DNA from: Hydrogenovibrio thermophilus
GTDB taxonomy: Bacteria > Pseudomonadota > Gammaproteobacteria > Thiomicrospirales > Thiomicrospiraceae
Direction of reading: 5' to 3'
Length of the DNA stretch: 64,000 bases
Assembly (NCBI RefSeq): GCF_004028275.1
Contig: NZ_CP035033.1
Location: 744,001-808,000 of the forward strand
Positions 7,666 through 17,127 of this stretch are shown here, piece by piece; the stretch's first letter is position 1; every line of letters begins with the position of its first letter. The notes under the pieces are model-generated. The model had not been told where the DNA came from and searched no databases. It worked only from the letters and a program-made list of their open reading frames with translations. The position numbers and the translations under genes were made by a program.

Positions 7666-9409
7666 ACGGGATTGGATTATCTATGGCTTGATTGTCTTAT
7701 TGTTTTCGGCCATTTTCGCAAAAGCCTTCCATGTTCAGATTCTGGAAGCCGACTTTTTACAATCGGAAGGCAATAAACGTCAGATTCGCAGTTTGGAAAT
7801 TCCCGCACCGCGCGGTGAAATTTACGATCGGAACGGCAAGGTGTTGGCGTTGAGCACGCCGATTGACTCGATTTGGGTCGATCCGAAAATTCTCTCCTTT
7901 TATCTAGATCCGGCTCAGCAGCAGGCGCAATTGCTCAAGGAAAATCTCACCACTCAGCAGGTGGCGAAACGCAAAGCGTTGATAGACGCTAAGTACCTCG
8001 CCTATCAACAGATGTTGAAACTGCTGAATGTCTCGGAGGAAACGTTTACCCGTCAGGTGTTGGCAAAGAAAAATCGGCGTTTTATGTATGTCGAGCGCGG
8101 GGTCCTGCCGGAACTGTCCGCGCAGATTGAAGATTTGGATGTACCCGGGTTGTATGTTCAAAACCAATATAAGCGTTATTATCCGGCCGGTGAAGTGGTC
8201 GGGCACCTGATTGGTTTTACCAATATCGATGATACCGGCATCGCCGGCATTGAAAAAACCTATGATGACTGGCTGTCCGGTCATGCCGGTAAAAAACAGA
8301 TCATTAAAGACCGTGCGGGGCGGGTCATTGAGTTCGTAAAAGACATTGAACCCGCCGAACCCGGCCAGCCTCTGGTGCTGAGTATTGATGAAGATCTGCA
8401 GTTCTTTTTATATCATGCGTTGAAAAAAGCATTTATTCGTCACCAGGCGCAGTCCATTATGTCGGTGATTCTGGATGCCCAAACCGGGGAAGTGCTGGCG
8501 ATGGTGTCCTTGCCGGGCTTTAACCCGAACGATCGCAGTCAATTGACCGGCAACCGCTTGCGAAACCGTGTGATTGCGGACCGTATTGAACCGGGTTCCA
8601 CCGTCAAGCCGTTTATTGTCGCCAAAGCGTTGGATTTGGGCGTGCTTCACTTGGATGATGAAATCGATACCCGTCCCGGTTCCTTGCGCATTCAAGGACA
8701 ACGCATTACCGATACCCGCAATCACGGTGTGATTACGCCGGGTGAAGTGATCAAATTATCCAGTAATGTCGGGGCCAGTAAAATCGCGTTTAAGATGACA
8801 CCGCAACAAGAGTGGCAGATGTATCATGACGTCGGGTTCGGCCAGGATTTGGGACTTTTCCTGCCGGGTGAAACCCTCGGGTTTATTCGTCCGGCGACCG
8901 AATGGCAGAAAATCGACCAGGCCTCGGCTTCATTCGGCTATGGTTTTAACATCAATTTGATGCAATTGGCCCAGGCCTATTTGATTTTCGCTAATGAAGG
9001 CAAAATCAAACCGGTGAGTCTTTTGAAGTTGAACAAGGTGCCGGAAGGCACGCAAGTGGTGTCGAAGGAATCGGCGCAAGCGGTGCTGGGCATGATGGAA
9101 AAAGTGGCGGCGCGCAAGGGCACAGCCCCGCAAGCGAATATCGAGGGCTACCGTGTGGCTGGGAAAACCGGTACGGTGCACCGGACCAAAATCGGCGGCT
9201 ACGAACAGAATAAATACATTTCGTTATTTGCCGGCATTGTGCCGGTGTCGAATCCGAAATACATTATGGTCACCGCCATTAACGAACCCAGTCGCGGCAT
9301 TTATTATGGCGGGAAAGTGGCGGCGCCGGTTTTTCACGAAGTGATGCAGGAAGCGTTGCGCTTGAATAACATTCCACCGGACGAAGTTCTGGAGGAGGGA
9401 GCACCGTGA
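7637..9409 (+). CDS. ftsI: Septal peptidoglycan transpeptidase FtsI (PBP3)
   Basis: A 590-residue class B penicillin-binding protein. It has an N-terminal membrane anchor (IIYGLIVLLFSAIFAKAFHVQ), a PBP dimer domain with the R1 motif APRGEIYDRNG, and a transpeptidase domain with the three active-site motifs: STVK (in EPGSTVKPF, catalytic Ser), SSN (in KLSSNVGASK) and KTGT (in VAGKTGTVH). It cross-links septal peptidoglycan with FtsW. The start ATG lies inside the 3' end of ftsL, and the stop overlaps the GTG of murE (GTGA), so the three genes are tightly coupled. Confidence 0.97.
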   Translation: MHLQSNTRIRRDWIIYGLIVLLFSAIFAKAFHVQILEADFLQSEGNKRQIRSLEIPAPRGEIYDRNGKVLALSTPIDSIWVDPKILSFYLDPAQQQAQLLKENLTTQQVAKRKALIDAKYLAYQQMLKLLNVSEETFTRQVLAKKNRRFMYVERGVLPELSAQIEDLDVPGLYVQNQYKRYYPAGEVVGHLIGFTNIDDTGIAGIEKTYDDWLSGHAGKKQIIKDRAGRVIEFVKDIEPAEPGQPLVLSIDEDLQFFLYHALKKAFIRHQAQSIMSVILDAQTGEVLAMVSLPGFNPNDRSQLTGNRLRNRVIADRIEPGSTVKPFIVAKALDLGVLHLDDEIDTRPGSLRIQGQRITDTRNHGVITPGEVIKLSSNVGASKIAFKMTPQQEWQMYHDVGFGQDLGLFLPGETLGFIRPATEWQKIDQASASFGYGFNINLMQLAQAYLIFANEGKIKPVSLLKLNKVPEGTQVVSKESAQAVLGMMEKVAARKGTAPQANIEGYRVAGKTGTVHRTKIGGYEQNKYISLFAGIVPVSNPKYIMVTAINEPSRGIYYGGKVAAPVFHEVMQEALRLNNIPPDEVLEEGAP

Positions 9410-10893
9410 AAACCTTGTCCGCGTTGTGCGACTTTCTGAGGCTGGAGGTTTCCGGAGTTGCAGACCATTCAGTCACTCGTTTGACGATCGATTCCCGGCA
9501 GGTGGACGTTGGCACAGTGTTTGTCGCGCTGCCGGGCGCATCTTGCCACGGGATGACGTTTGCCGGTCAAGCCGAACAAGCGGGCGCCAGCGCCATCCTA
9601 ACCGATGCGGCAGGCCTGGCGGATTTTGATGTTTCTGGGCTGAAGTGCCCGGTGTATTCGGTACCGAATTTACAAAACCGTTTACCGGACCTGGCGAAAT
9701 GGTTTTACGACGATCCGAGTCGCCGGGTGAAAATTATTGGCATTACCGGCACCAATGGTAAGACATCGACCAGTCATTATATTGGCCAATTGTTGCAGTC
9801 AGCCGGTTACAAAGTGGCTTTAATGGGCACCTTGGGCAATGGCTTGATTGGAGATTTGCAGCCGAGTCGTAATACGACTTTGGAAGTGCTGGTGTTGAAC
9901 GAATGGCTGGCACATTTTGCGGAACAGCAGGTCGATTATGTGGTGATGGAAGTTTCGTCCCATGCCGTCAGTTTGAACCGCATTGCCGGTTTGCAATTTG
10001 ATGTGGTGGCTTTGACGCAGGTGACGCGTGATCATTTGGATTTTCACGGTTCCGAAGCCGGATACCGTGCCGCAAAAAAACAATTGTTCGAGGCGTATCC
10101 GAGCCGCTGTCAGGTGTTGAATCTGGAGGATGAAACCGGTGCGGATTTGGCTGAAAAAGCCCATCAAAGTATTTTGACTTACGCTCAAGTGGCGCCGAAC
10201 GCCGATGTCCGTTTACAATCGGTATCGTTTCAACCGACGGGCTTGAAAGGCCGATTGCAATTGCCTGTCGGTGAGTGCGATTTCGATTTGCCGCTGATGG
10301 GCGGTTTCAATGTGGAAAATCTATTATGCGCCGTCAGTTGTGCTTGGTGCTGTGGGTTGGAGTCCGGCGATATTCAAAAAGCCGTCACACATTTACGGGC
10401 CGTGCCGGGCAGAATGGAAGTGTTGACGCGCTCGAATCAACCGACGGTGGTGATTGATTACGCTCATACACCGGATGCCTTACAAGCTGCTTTGGCGGCG
10501 GTCGGGCAACATTTACCGACGGGGCAAAACGACTTGTGGGTCGTGTTTGGTTGCGGCGGGGATCGGGATAAGGGAAAACGACCGCTCATGGGGCAAGTGG
10601 CGGCTCAATTGAGTGGTCATGTGATTTTGACCGATGATAATCCTCGGTCGGAATCGCCTGAAGCGATTGTGGCGGATATTCAAGCCGGCTTCGATAAACC
10701 GGCCGACGTGATTCATGACCGTGAGCAAGCGATAGCCACCGCCATCCAACAAGCCGGACCGCAAGCGGTGGTCGTCGTGGCGGGGAAAGGGCACGAAGAT
10801 TATCAGGAAATCAATGGTCAGCGATGGCCGATGAGCGATCAAGGCGCCGTGGAAAAGGCGTTCCAATCGTTATCAAGACAAGGGGAGGCATAG
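9406..10893 (+). CDS. murE: UDP-MurNAc-L-Ala-D-Glu:meso-diaminopimelate ligase
   Basis: A 495-residue Mur ligase that adds the third stem-peptide residue. The ATP loop is GITGTNGKTSTSHY (about residue 110), and the C-terminal domain carries DDNPRSE, whose DNPR motif marks meso-diaminopimelate rather than lysine as substrate, as expected for a Gram-negative wall. GTG start within GTGA overlapping ftsI. A copy of the dispersed word lies at 9611-9619, encoding AGL in the N-terminal domain. Confidence 0.97.
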   Translation: MKTLSALCDFLRLEVSGVADHSVTRLTIDSRQVDVGTVFVALPGASCHGMTFAGQAEQAGASAILTDAAGLADFDVSGLKCPVYSVPNLQNRLPDLAKWFYDDPSRRVKIIGITGTNGKTSTSHYIGQLLQSAGYKVALMGTLGNGLIGDLQPSRNTTLEVLVLNEWLAHFAEQQVDYVVMEVSSHAVSLNRIAGLQFDVVALTQVTRDHLDFHGSEAGYRAAKKQLFEAYPSRCQVLNLEDETGADLAEKAHQSILTYAQVAPNADVRLQSVSFQPTGLKGRLQLPVGECDFDLPLMGGFNVENLLCAVSCAWCCGLESGDIQKAVTHLRAVPGRMEVLTRSNQPTVVIDYAHTPDALQAALAAVGQHLPTGQNDLWVVFGCGGDRDKGKRPLMGQVAAQLSGHVILTDDNPRSESPEAIVADIQAGFDKPADVIHDREQAIATAIQQAGPQAVVVVAGKGHEDYQEINGQRWPMSDQGAVEKAFQSLSRQGEA

Positions 10894-10897
10894 GCAA

Positions 10898-12304
10898 ATG
10901 GCCTGGACATTATCACAATTGGTGGAGGCGACAAACGGTGTCCTGACGGGTGAGCTGTTGGGGGAAGACCCGATTCGGTTCGACTCGGTCAGTACCGATA
11001 CGCGGACGTTGAAATCGGGGGCTTTGTATGCGGCCCTGAAAGGCGCTAATTTTGACGGCCATGCCTTTATTGCCGAAGCGGTCAAACAGGGCGCGGTGGC
11101 GGTGTTGATTTCCGAACCGGTGGAAACGATTGTTCCATCGGTGTTGGTCGAAGACACTCGCATCGCGTTGGGCGAATTCGCCGCCTGGCACCGTCAGAAA
11201 ATGCAGTTGAAAGCCTTGATTGGCGTGACCGGTTCCAATGGTAAAACCACCACCAAAGCCTTGCTGGCGAATATTCTCGCCAAGCAGGCGCAAGTGTTGG
11301 CGACGGCGGGTAATTTGAATAACGATTACGGTTTGCCACGCACCTTGCTGGAGTTGACGTCGTCTGACGATTACGCGGTGATTGAAATGGGTGCGAATCA
11401 TCACCGGGAAATACATTATTTGACCAAGATCGCCCGCCCGGACGTTGCCGTCATCACCTTGGCGGCGGGCGCGCATTTGGAAGGTTTCGGGTCGCTGGAT
11501 GGGGTGATCGAAACCAAGGGCGAAATCATGGACGGTTTGAAACCGGGCGGCACCATCGTGCTGAATACCGATTCGCCGGGGTTTGAGGTTTGGTGCGCCA
11601 AGGCCAAGCGTCTGGATTTAAAGGTCTTCAGTTTCGGAGAGAGCGAGCAGGCCAATGTCCGTTTGGCTGCGTTTCAGCAAAACCATGATCGCATCCATTT
11701 CACCTTGCGGTTGACCTGTCTGGACGGGGCGGAGCGTTCGGTTCAGACCAGCATGCCGATGCTCGGTTTTCATAATGCCATGAATGCGGCGGCGGCTGTG
11801 GCCGCGTGTTTGGCGGTCGGGTTGACGTGGGAACAAATTCAGCCAGGCCTGGAAGATTTTGATGGTGTGGCGGGACGCTTGCAAAAGTCAGCCTTACCGC
11901 AGGGTGTCTTAATCGACGATACGTATAATGCCAATCCGGCGTCGGTCAAGGCGGCGATTCGAACCTTGGCGGGCTTGCCGGGTGAGTCGGTGGCTTGCTT
12001 GGGGGCCATGGCGGAATTGGGCGCCGAATCGCAAAGTCTGCATGAGGACGTGGCCCGTTACGCCAAGGAAAAAGGTGTGGCGTCTTTGTTGGTGTTCGGC
12101 GTGGCCGCGCAATCCATGCCGGAGGCTTTTGGCGAAGGTGGAGAGTATTTCGAAACGCAGGACGCTTTAATCGCTCGTGCGATTCAATTACTCGAACAAA
12201 ACCAGGTTCAGAATGCTTTGGTGAAAGGTTCGCGTTCAACACAAATGGAAAAGGTCAGCCAAGCCATAGTGGCGACGGTGGCGGACCGGAATGATAACGG
12301 GTGA
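10898..12304 (+). CDS. murF: UDP-MurNAc-tripeptide:D-alanyl-D-alanine ligase
   Basis: A 468-residue Mur ligase that completes the UDP-MurNAc pentapeptide by adding D-Ala-D-Ala (made by Ddl, encoded later in this window). It shows the ATP loop GVTGSNGKTTTKALL near residue 108, an EMGANHHREI segment, and DDTYNANPASVKAA, the MurF hallmark near residue 337. It starts 5 bp after the murE stop region, inside the same operon. The length is normal. A full CCAGGCCTGG word is at 11843-11852, read as QPGLED. Confidence 0.97.
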   Translation: MAWTLSQLVEATNGVLTGELLGEDPIRFDSVSTDTRTLKSGALYAALKGANFDGHAFIAEAVKQGAVAVLISEPVETIVPSVLVEDTRIALGEFAAWHRQKMQLKALIGVTGSNGKTTTKALLANILAKQAQVLATAGNLNNDYGLPRTLLELTSSDDYAVIEMGANHHREIHYLTKIARPDVAVITLAAGAHLEGFGSLDGVIETKGEIMDGLKPGGTIVLNTDSPGFEVWCAKAKRLDLKVFSFGESEQANVRLAAFQQNHDRIHFTLRLTCLDGAERSVQTSMPMLGFHNAMNAAAAVAACLAVGLTWEQIQPGLEDFDGVAGRLQKSALPQGVLIDDTYNANPASVKAAIRTLAGLPGESVACLGAMAELGAESQSLHEDVARYAKEKGVASLLVFGVAAQSMPEAFGEGGEYFETQDALIARAIQLLEQNQVQNALVKGSRSTQMEKVSQAIVATVADRNDNG

Positions 12305-12335
12305 GAGCCCCTGAAGCAGATTTAAGGAAATCAGC

Positions 12336-13421
12336 ATGTTAATTTATTTGACGGATTACTTAGCACAATTCATTTCCGGGTTCGGGGTGTTTAACTACAT
12401 TACCATGCGCACCATTATGAGTGTGTTGACCGCCTTGATCATTTCCTTCATCATCGGCCCGAGAGTCATCCGTTGGCTGGTTCGCCTGAAGGTTGGACAA
12501 AGCGTGCGTTTGGACGGGCCGGAAAGTCATTTGGTGAAAAGCGGTACCCCGACCATGGGCGGCGTGATGATTCTGTTCTCGGTGTCCATTGCGGTGTTGT
12601 TGTGGGGCAATCTGAGCAACCACTATTTGTTGATTGCCACCCTGACCATGTTGGGATTCGGCATTATCGGGTTTATTGATGACTATCAAAAAGTGGTGTA
12701 CAAAGACCCGAACGGCATGCGTTCGCGGACCAAATTCTTTTGGCAATCGGTGATTGGGGTGGTGGCGGCTTACAGTCTCTACGCTCTGGCAAAGGTGCCT
12801 GCGGAAACCCAGCTGTTGATTCCATATATGAAAGACACCTTTATTTATCTGGGCGCCTGGACCGTGGTATTGGCGTACTTTGTGATTGTAGGAACCTCGA
12901 ATGCGGTGAACCTGACGGACGGGCTGGACGGTTTGGCGATTATGCCGACGGTGATGGTGTCGAGTGCTTTGGGTGTGTTCGCTTATATGTCCGGGCATTT
13001 GTATTTTTCCGACTATTTGCAGATTCCGTATATTCCGGGCGTCGGTGAATTGGCGATTTTCTGTGCGGCTCTGGCCGGTGCCGGGCTAGGCTTTTTGTGG
13101 TTCAATGCGCACCCGGCACAGGTGTTTATGGGTGACGTGGGATCTTTGGCGATCGGCGCGGCCTTAGGGGTTGTGGCGGTCGCGGTGCGCCAGGAATTGG
13201 TGCTGTTCATTATGGGCGGTATTTTCGTGGCGGAAACCCTGTCGGTAATCTTGCAGGTGGGATCTTACCGTTTACGAAACGGCAAGCGCATTTTCTTGAT
13301 GGCGCCGTTGCATCACCATTTTGAACAAAAAGGCTGGCACGAATCGCAGGTCATTGTGCGTTTTTGGATTATCACCATTATTTTGGTGCTAATCGGTCTG
13401 GCCAGTTTGAAAATTCGTTAA
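12336..13421 (+). CDS. mraY: Phospho-N-acetylmuramoyl-pentapeptide-transferase
   Basis: A 361-residue polytopic inner-membrane enzyme (about ten membrane segments) that moves phospho-MurNAc-pentapeptide onto undecaprenyl phosphate to give lipid I. Family motifs: GTPTMGG near residue 68, GFIDDYQKV with the DD pair near 115, [10 protein letters not shown] near 190, and the HHHFE histidine cluster near 325. AAGGAA precedes the ATG at a good distance. Typical length and position between murF and murD. Confidence 0.97.
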   Translation: MLIYLTDYLAQFISGFGVFNYITMRTIMSVLTALIISFIIGPRVIRWLVRLKVGQSVRLDGPESHLVKSGTPTMGGVMILFSVSIAVLLWGNLSNHYLLIATLTMLGFGIIGFIDDYQKVVYKDPNGMRSRTKFFWQSVIGVVAAYSLYALAKVPAETQLLIPYMKDTFIYLGAWTVVLAYFVIVGTSNAVNLTDGLDGLAIMPTVMVSSALGVFAYMSGHLYFSDYLQIPYIPGVGELAIFCAALAGAGLGFLWFNAHPAQVFMGDVGSLAIGAALGVVAVAVRQELVLFIMGGIFVAETLSVILQVGSYRLRNGKRIFLMAPLHHHFEQKGWHESQVIVRFWIITIILVLIGLASLKIR

Positions 13422-13511
13422 CGAATCGCATTCGAAAATAAAAGTGTGTTTGAACACCTATAAGAAATTAACCAGCAAGTTAATCAGAACGTAAATCAAA
13501 AAAGGGTTGCC

Positions 13512-14861
13512 ATGTATCTTGTTGCAGGGTTGGGAGTGACCGGCCAAAGTGTACTGAAATATTTCACCAGTCAGGGCGAAGCCTGTTACGCTTTCGACAC
13601 CCGTGAGCAGCTTGACACGAGCGAACTTCAGGCACAGTTTCCTGAAGTGCAGTTTAAGACCGGGCAGATTCCCCCCAGTTGGTGCGATAAAATCGATACC
13701 ATCGTATTGAGTCCGGGCATTGCCAAGTCCGAACCCTGGGTCAAAGCGTGTATTCAAGCCGGAAAGGAAGTCATTGGCGACATCGAGTTGTTTGCGCGTG
13801 CTGCCGGCCAACCGATTGTGGCAATTACCGGTTCCAATGGGAAAAGCACGGTCACCACCTTGGTAGCGGAAGCCTTGAGTGAAGCCGGTTATCAAGTCGG
13901 TGTGGGCGGCAATATTGGTTGTCCGGCGCTGGATTTGTTGACCGATGACACCGAATTCAATGTCTATGTGCTCGAACTGTCGAGCTTCCAGCTGGAAACC
14001 ACCTATTCGTTACGAACCATCTCTTCAACGGTTTTGAATATTTCAGAAGATCATATGGACCGTTACGTCGGCCTGGAAGATTATATTCAAGCAAAAATGA
14101 CGGTGTTGAACGATACCGAACTGGCCGTGTTGCCGCAGGAGTTCGAAATTTTGCATATGGCTAAACCGGATGAAGAAGTGCGTTTCGGACTGATGGAAGC
14201 CGAACGTCTGCCGGAAAAACGTTATGGTCTGATTACCCGAAACGGCCAGGCCTGGCTGGGTTGGGAAGACCATCCGTCGGTGCCGGTTTCTGCTATGGCG
14301 CAACAGGGGATGCATCACCAATTGAATGCCTTGGCGATGATGGCCTTATGCCGTCCGTTTCAGGTGTCGGATGCGGTGTTTGAAAAGGTTCTAAGTCATT
14401 TTCAGGGGCTGCCGCATCGCACTCAGTTGGTATTGGAAGCGGACGGGGTTCAGTGGATTAACGATTCCAAAGGCACCAATGTCGGCGCTACCGTCACGGC
14501 CATTGAGTCCGCGGCGGAAGCCTCGAAAGGTCGAGTGATTTTATTGGCCGGCGGTGTCGGTAAAGACGCCGACTTTTCCGAATTGGGCGACGCGGTGGAA
14601 CAGTATTGCCGTCAGGCGGTCCTGTTTGGTCGGGATCGGCAATTGATTGCTCAGAGTTTACCGCCGGCTAAAACCGTCTTTGTGGAAACGTTGGAAGAGG
14701 CCATTCAGTTGGCAAAGTCGGTCGCGAAAGCAGGTGATATCGTGTTGTTTTCACCGGCGTGTGCCAGTTTTGACCAGTTTAAAAATTACGTTGAAAGAGG
14801 CTTGGCCTTTGAAAATTGGGTGCATGAAACCGTGGGCGGCTTGCCCAAGGTGGCGCCATGA
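13512..14861 (+). CDS. murD: UDP-MurNAc-L-alanine:D-glutamate ligase
   Basis: A 449-residue Mur ligase adding D-Glu to UDP-MurNAc-L-Ala. An N-terminal Rossmann start (LVAGLGVTGQSVL), the ATP loop AITGSNGKSTVTTLV near residue 105, ELSSFQLE, and NDSKGTNVGAT in the central domain are all MurD marks. It follows mraY after 90 bp that hold short palindromes (GTGTTTGAACAC, TTAAC-CAGCAA-GTTAA) but no terminator. The stop overlaps the ftsW start (ATGA). Confidence 0.96.
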   Translation: MYLVAGLGVTGQSVLKYFTSQGEACYAFDTREQLDTSELQAQFPEVQFKTGQIPPSWCDKIDTIVLSPGIAKSEPWVKACIQAGKEVIGDIELFARAAGQPIVAITGSNGKSTVTTLVAEALSEAGYQVGVGGNIGCPALDLLTDDTEFNVYVLELSSFQLETTYSLRTISSTVLNISEDHMDRYVGLEDYIQAKMTVLNDTELAVLPQEFEILHMAKPDEEVRFGLMEAERLPEKRYGLITRNGQAWLGWEDHPSVPVSAMAQQGMHHQLNALAMMALCRPFQVSDAVFEKVLSHFQGLPHRTQLVLEADGVQWINDSKGTNVGATVTAIESAAEASKGRVILLAGGVGKDADFSELGDAVEQYCRQAVLFGRDRQLIAQSLPPAKTVFVETLEEAIQLAKSVAKAGDIVLFSPACASFDQFKNYVERGLAFENWVHETVGGLPKVAP

Positions 14862-16042
14862 GCGTTCGGGATTGGCGTGAACACAGTGCCGGTTGGCAGA
14901 CCGATTATTGGTTGATTGGTGCGATAGCGGTGTTGATGACCCTCGGGCTGGCGATGGTGGCGTCGAGTTCGATTGCCATCAGTGAAAAACGTTTCGGGGA
15001 CGATACCCATTATTTTTTACGGCAATTGTTTTCCATGGGGTTAGGGACTCTGGCCGCTTACATTGTTTTCCGAATCCCTTTGTCTTTTTGGCGAAAGCAT
15101 CGTGGTCAGCTGTTTATTTTGGGCTTGGTCTTGCTGGTGGCGGTGCTGATCTTCGGGCGGGAAATCAACGGCAGTAAACGTTGGTTGCCGCTGATCGTCA
15201 TGAATTTCCAAGTGTCGGAGTTTATGAAAATCGCTGTGGTGGTGTTTATGGCCGGCTACTTGGACCGGCACGCCACCGCCGTGCGGGAAAGCTTTGAAGC
15301 GGTGATTCGCCTGGCGTTACCGTTCGGGGTGATGGCGATTTTGCTCTTATTGGAGCCGGATTTCGGCAGTACCTTCGTGATCGCGGTCATTATTACCGGT
15401 ATGTTATTGATTGCCGGCGCCCCCTGGCGTTTCTTCGCTATGACGGTATTGCCAATCGGCACCTTGCTGGTGATGATGGTCATTACCTCGCCGTACCGTA
15501 TGGCGCGGGTGACCAATTTCCTTGACCCCTGGTCCGATCCGTTTGGTCACGGTTATCAGTTGACGCAGGCACTCATTGCGTCCGGTCGTGGTGAATGGTT
15601 TGGGGTCGGTATCGGTGAAAGTGTGCAAAAGCTGTTGTATCTTCCGGATGCGCATACCGACTTTCTGTTCTCGATCTATGCCGAAGAGTTCGGGTTGCTG
15701 GGGGTGGCGTTTCTGATTTTGCTGTATTTGTTTATTCTGCACCGTTGTTTCCGCATCGGTGGGAAGGCGTTTGACAAGCAGGAATACTTCGGCGGTTTGA
15801 TTGCCTATGGTGTCGGTATTTGGGTGGTGTTGCAGGCGATGATTAACATGGGCGTGAACCTAGGGCTTTTTCCAACCAAAGGCCTGACCTTGCCTTTGAT
15901 GAGTTATGGCGGTTCCAGTGTGTTGATTTTGATGGCGGCATTGGGGTTGGTGCTGCGCGTCGATTATGAAACCAAACAAAAACCCTTGTCGGCGCTGGAA
16001 CCGGAAGAGACACGTGAAATGGAACGGGAGGCCGCGAGATGA
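14858..16042 (+). CDS. ftsW: Lipid II glycosyltransferase FtsW (SEDS family)
   Basis: A 394-residue SEDS membrane protein with about ten membrane segments that polymerises septal glycan from lipid II together with FtsI. SEDS marks: GREINGSKRWLPL (about 102-114), an EPDFGSTF segment after membrane helices, and the C-terminal signature MGVNLGLFPTKGLTLPLMSY followed by GGSS. Overlaps murD and murG by ATGA junctions on both sides, so translation is probably coupled. The position between murD and murG supports FtsW over its paralogue RodA. Confidence 0.96.
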   Translation: MSVRDWREHSAGWQTDYWLIGAIAVLMTLGLAMVASSSIAISEKRFGDDTHYFLRQLFSMGLGTLAAYIVFRIPLSFWRKHRGQLFILGLVLLVAVLIFGREINGSKRWLPLIVMNFQVSEFMKIAVVVFMAGYLDRHATAVRESFEAVIRLALPFGVMAILLLLEPDFGSTFVIAVIITGMLLIAGAPWRFFAMTVLPIGTLLVMMVITSPYRMARVTNFLDPWSDPFGHGYQLTQALIASGRGEWFGVGIGESVQKLLYLPDAHTDFLFSIYAEEFGLLGVAFLILLYLFILHRCFRIGGKAFDKQEYFGGLIAYGVGIWVVLQAMINMGVNLGLFPTKGLTLPLMSYGGSSVLILMAALGLVLRVDYETKQKPLSALEPEETREMEREAAR

Positions 16043-17100
16043 AACGGGTGTTGATTATGGCCGGCGGAACCGGCGGGCATGTGTTTCCGGGTATTGCCGT
16101 GGCACAGGCCTTGGCAAAGCAGGGCGTGGAAACCGTTTGGCTGGGGACGGCCGGCGGAATGGAAAAAAATTGGGTAGAACAGGCGCAATTACCGTTTTAT
16201 GCCATTTCCATTAAAGGGCTGCGCGGCAATGGTTTAGTGGGGTGGTTGAAAGCGCCGTTTAATATTGCACGTGCCTGGTGGCAGGCCAGAAAGATTATTT
16301 TGCAAACGCAGCCGGATTTGGTGCTGGGCATGGGGGGCTTTGTATGTGGCCCGGGCGGTTTGGCAGCTTTGTCGTTAGGGAAAAAGCTGGTGCTTCATGA
16401 GCAGAATGCCATTCCCGGTCTAACCAATAAATTGTTGGCACCGTTTGCTAAACGGGTAATTTGCGCCTTTCCACAACACAAAATTCAGGGCCGTCAGGTG
16501 GTTCAGCTTGGCAACCCGGTTCGCGAAGGTTTGGAAACCTTGCCGACGGTGAGGCCGCATCATCCGCGTCAGCTGTTGGTCGTCGGTGGTAGCCGTGGGG
16601 CTTTGGCGTTGAATGAAACGGTTCCAAAAGCGCTGGCGTTGTTGCCGCCGGACGTGCGCCCTTGGGTGCACCATCAAACGGGTGAGAAAACACTGGCCGC
16701 CGCGCAACAGGCGTATGCCGAGGCGGGGGTTGAAGCCGAAGTCGTCCCTTTTATTGACGATATGGTTCAAGCGTATCGCGAAGCCGATTTGGTGATTTGT
16801 CGATCCGGCGCCTTGACGGTCTCGGAATTGATGGCGGCGGCCCGTCCGGCGATTATGGTGCCTTATCCACATGCGGTGGACGATCATCAGACGGCGAACG
16901 CTGGCGCATTGGTGGATTTGAAAGGTGGGGAAGTGATTCAGCAAACCGAATTGACGCCGGAGCGATTGGTTCAAGGATTACAGCATTGGTTGGATGAAAC
17001 CGTCTGCCGCGACGCTTCCGAATCGATTCGAGCCGGCGCGCCGAAAGCCGCCACTGAACGCATTGTCGCGGAATTGGAACAGGTGGCGAAAACGTCTTGA
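16039..17100 (+). CDS. murG: UDP-GlcNAc:lipid I N-acetylglucosaminyltransferase
   Basis: A 353-residue GT28 glycosyltransferase on the inner face of the membrane that turns lipid I into lipid II. The first glycine loop is MAGGTGGHVFPGIAVA, the second GMGGFVCGPGG near residue 97, then HEQNAIPGLTN, and in the C-terminal domain GGSRGALALNE and CRSGALTVSEL with PYPHAVDDHQTANA. Normal length. The last canonical dcw gene in this half of the cluster; murC, normally next, lies 17 kb further on. Confidence 0.97.
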   Translation: MKRVLIMAGGTGGHVFPGIAVAQALAKQGVETVWLGTAGGMEKNWVEQAQLPFYAISIKGLRGNGLVGWLKAPFNIARAWWQARKIILQTQPDLVLGMGGFVCGPGGLAALSLGKKLVLHEQNAIPGLTNKLLAPFAKRVICAFPQHKIQGRQVVQLGNPVREGLETLPTVRPHHPRQLLVVGGSRGALALNETVPKALALLPPDVRPWVHHQTGEKTLAAAQQAYAEAGVEAEVVPFIDDMVQAYREADLVICRSGALTVSELMAAARPAIMVPYPHAVDDHQTANAGALVDLKGGEVIQQTELTPERLVQGLQHWLDETVCRDASESIRAGAPKAATERIVAELEQVAKTS

Positions 17101-17127
17101 GGCATGATAATACTGAAAGGAGCAAGC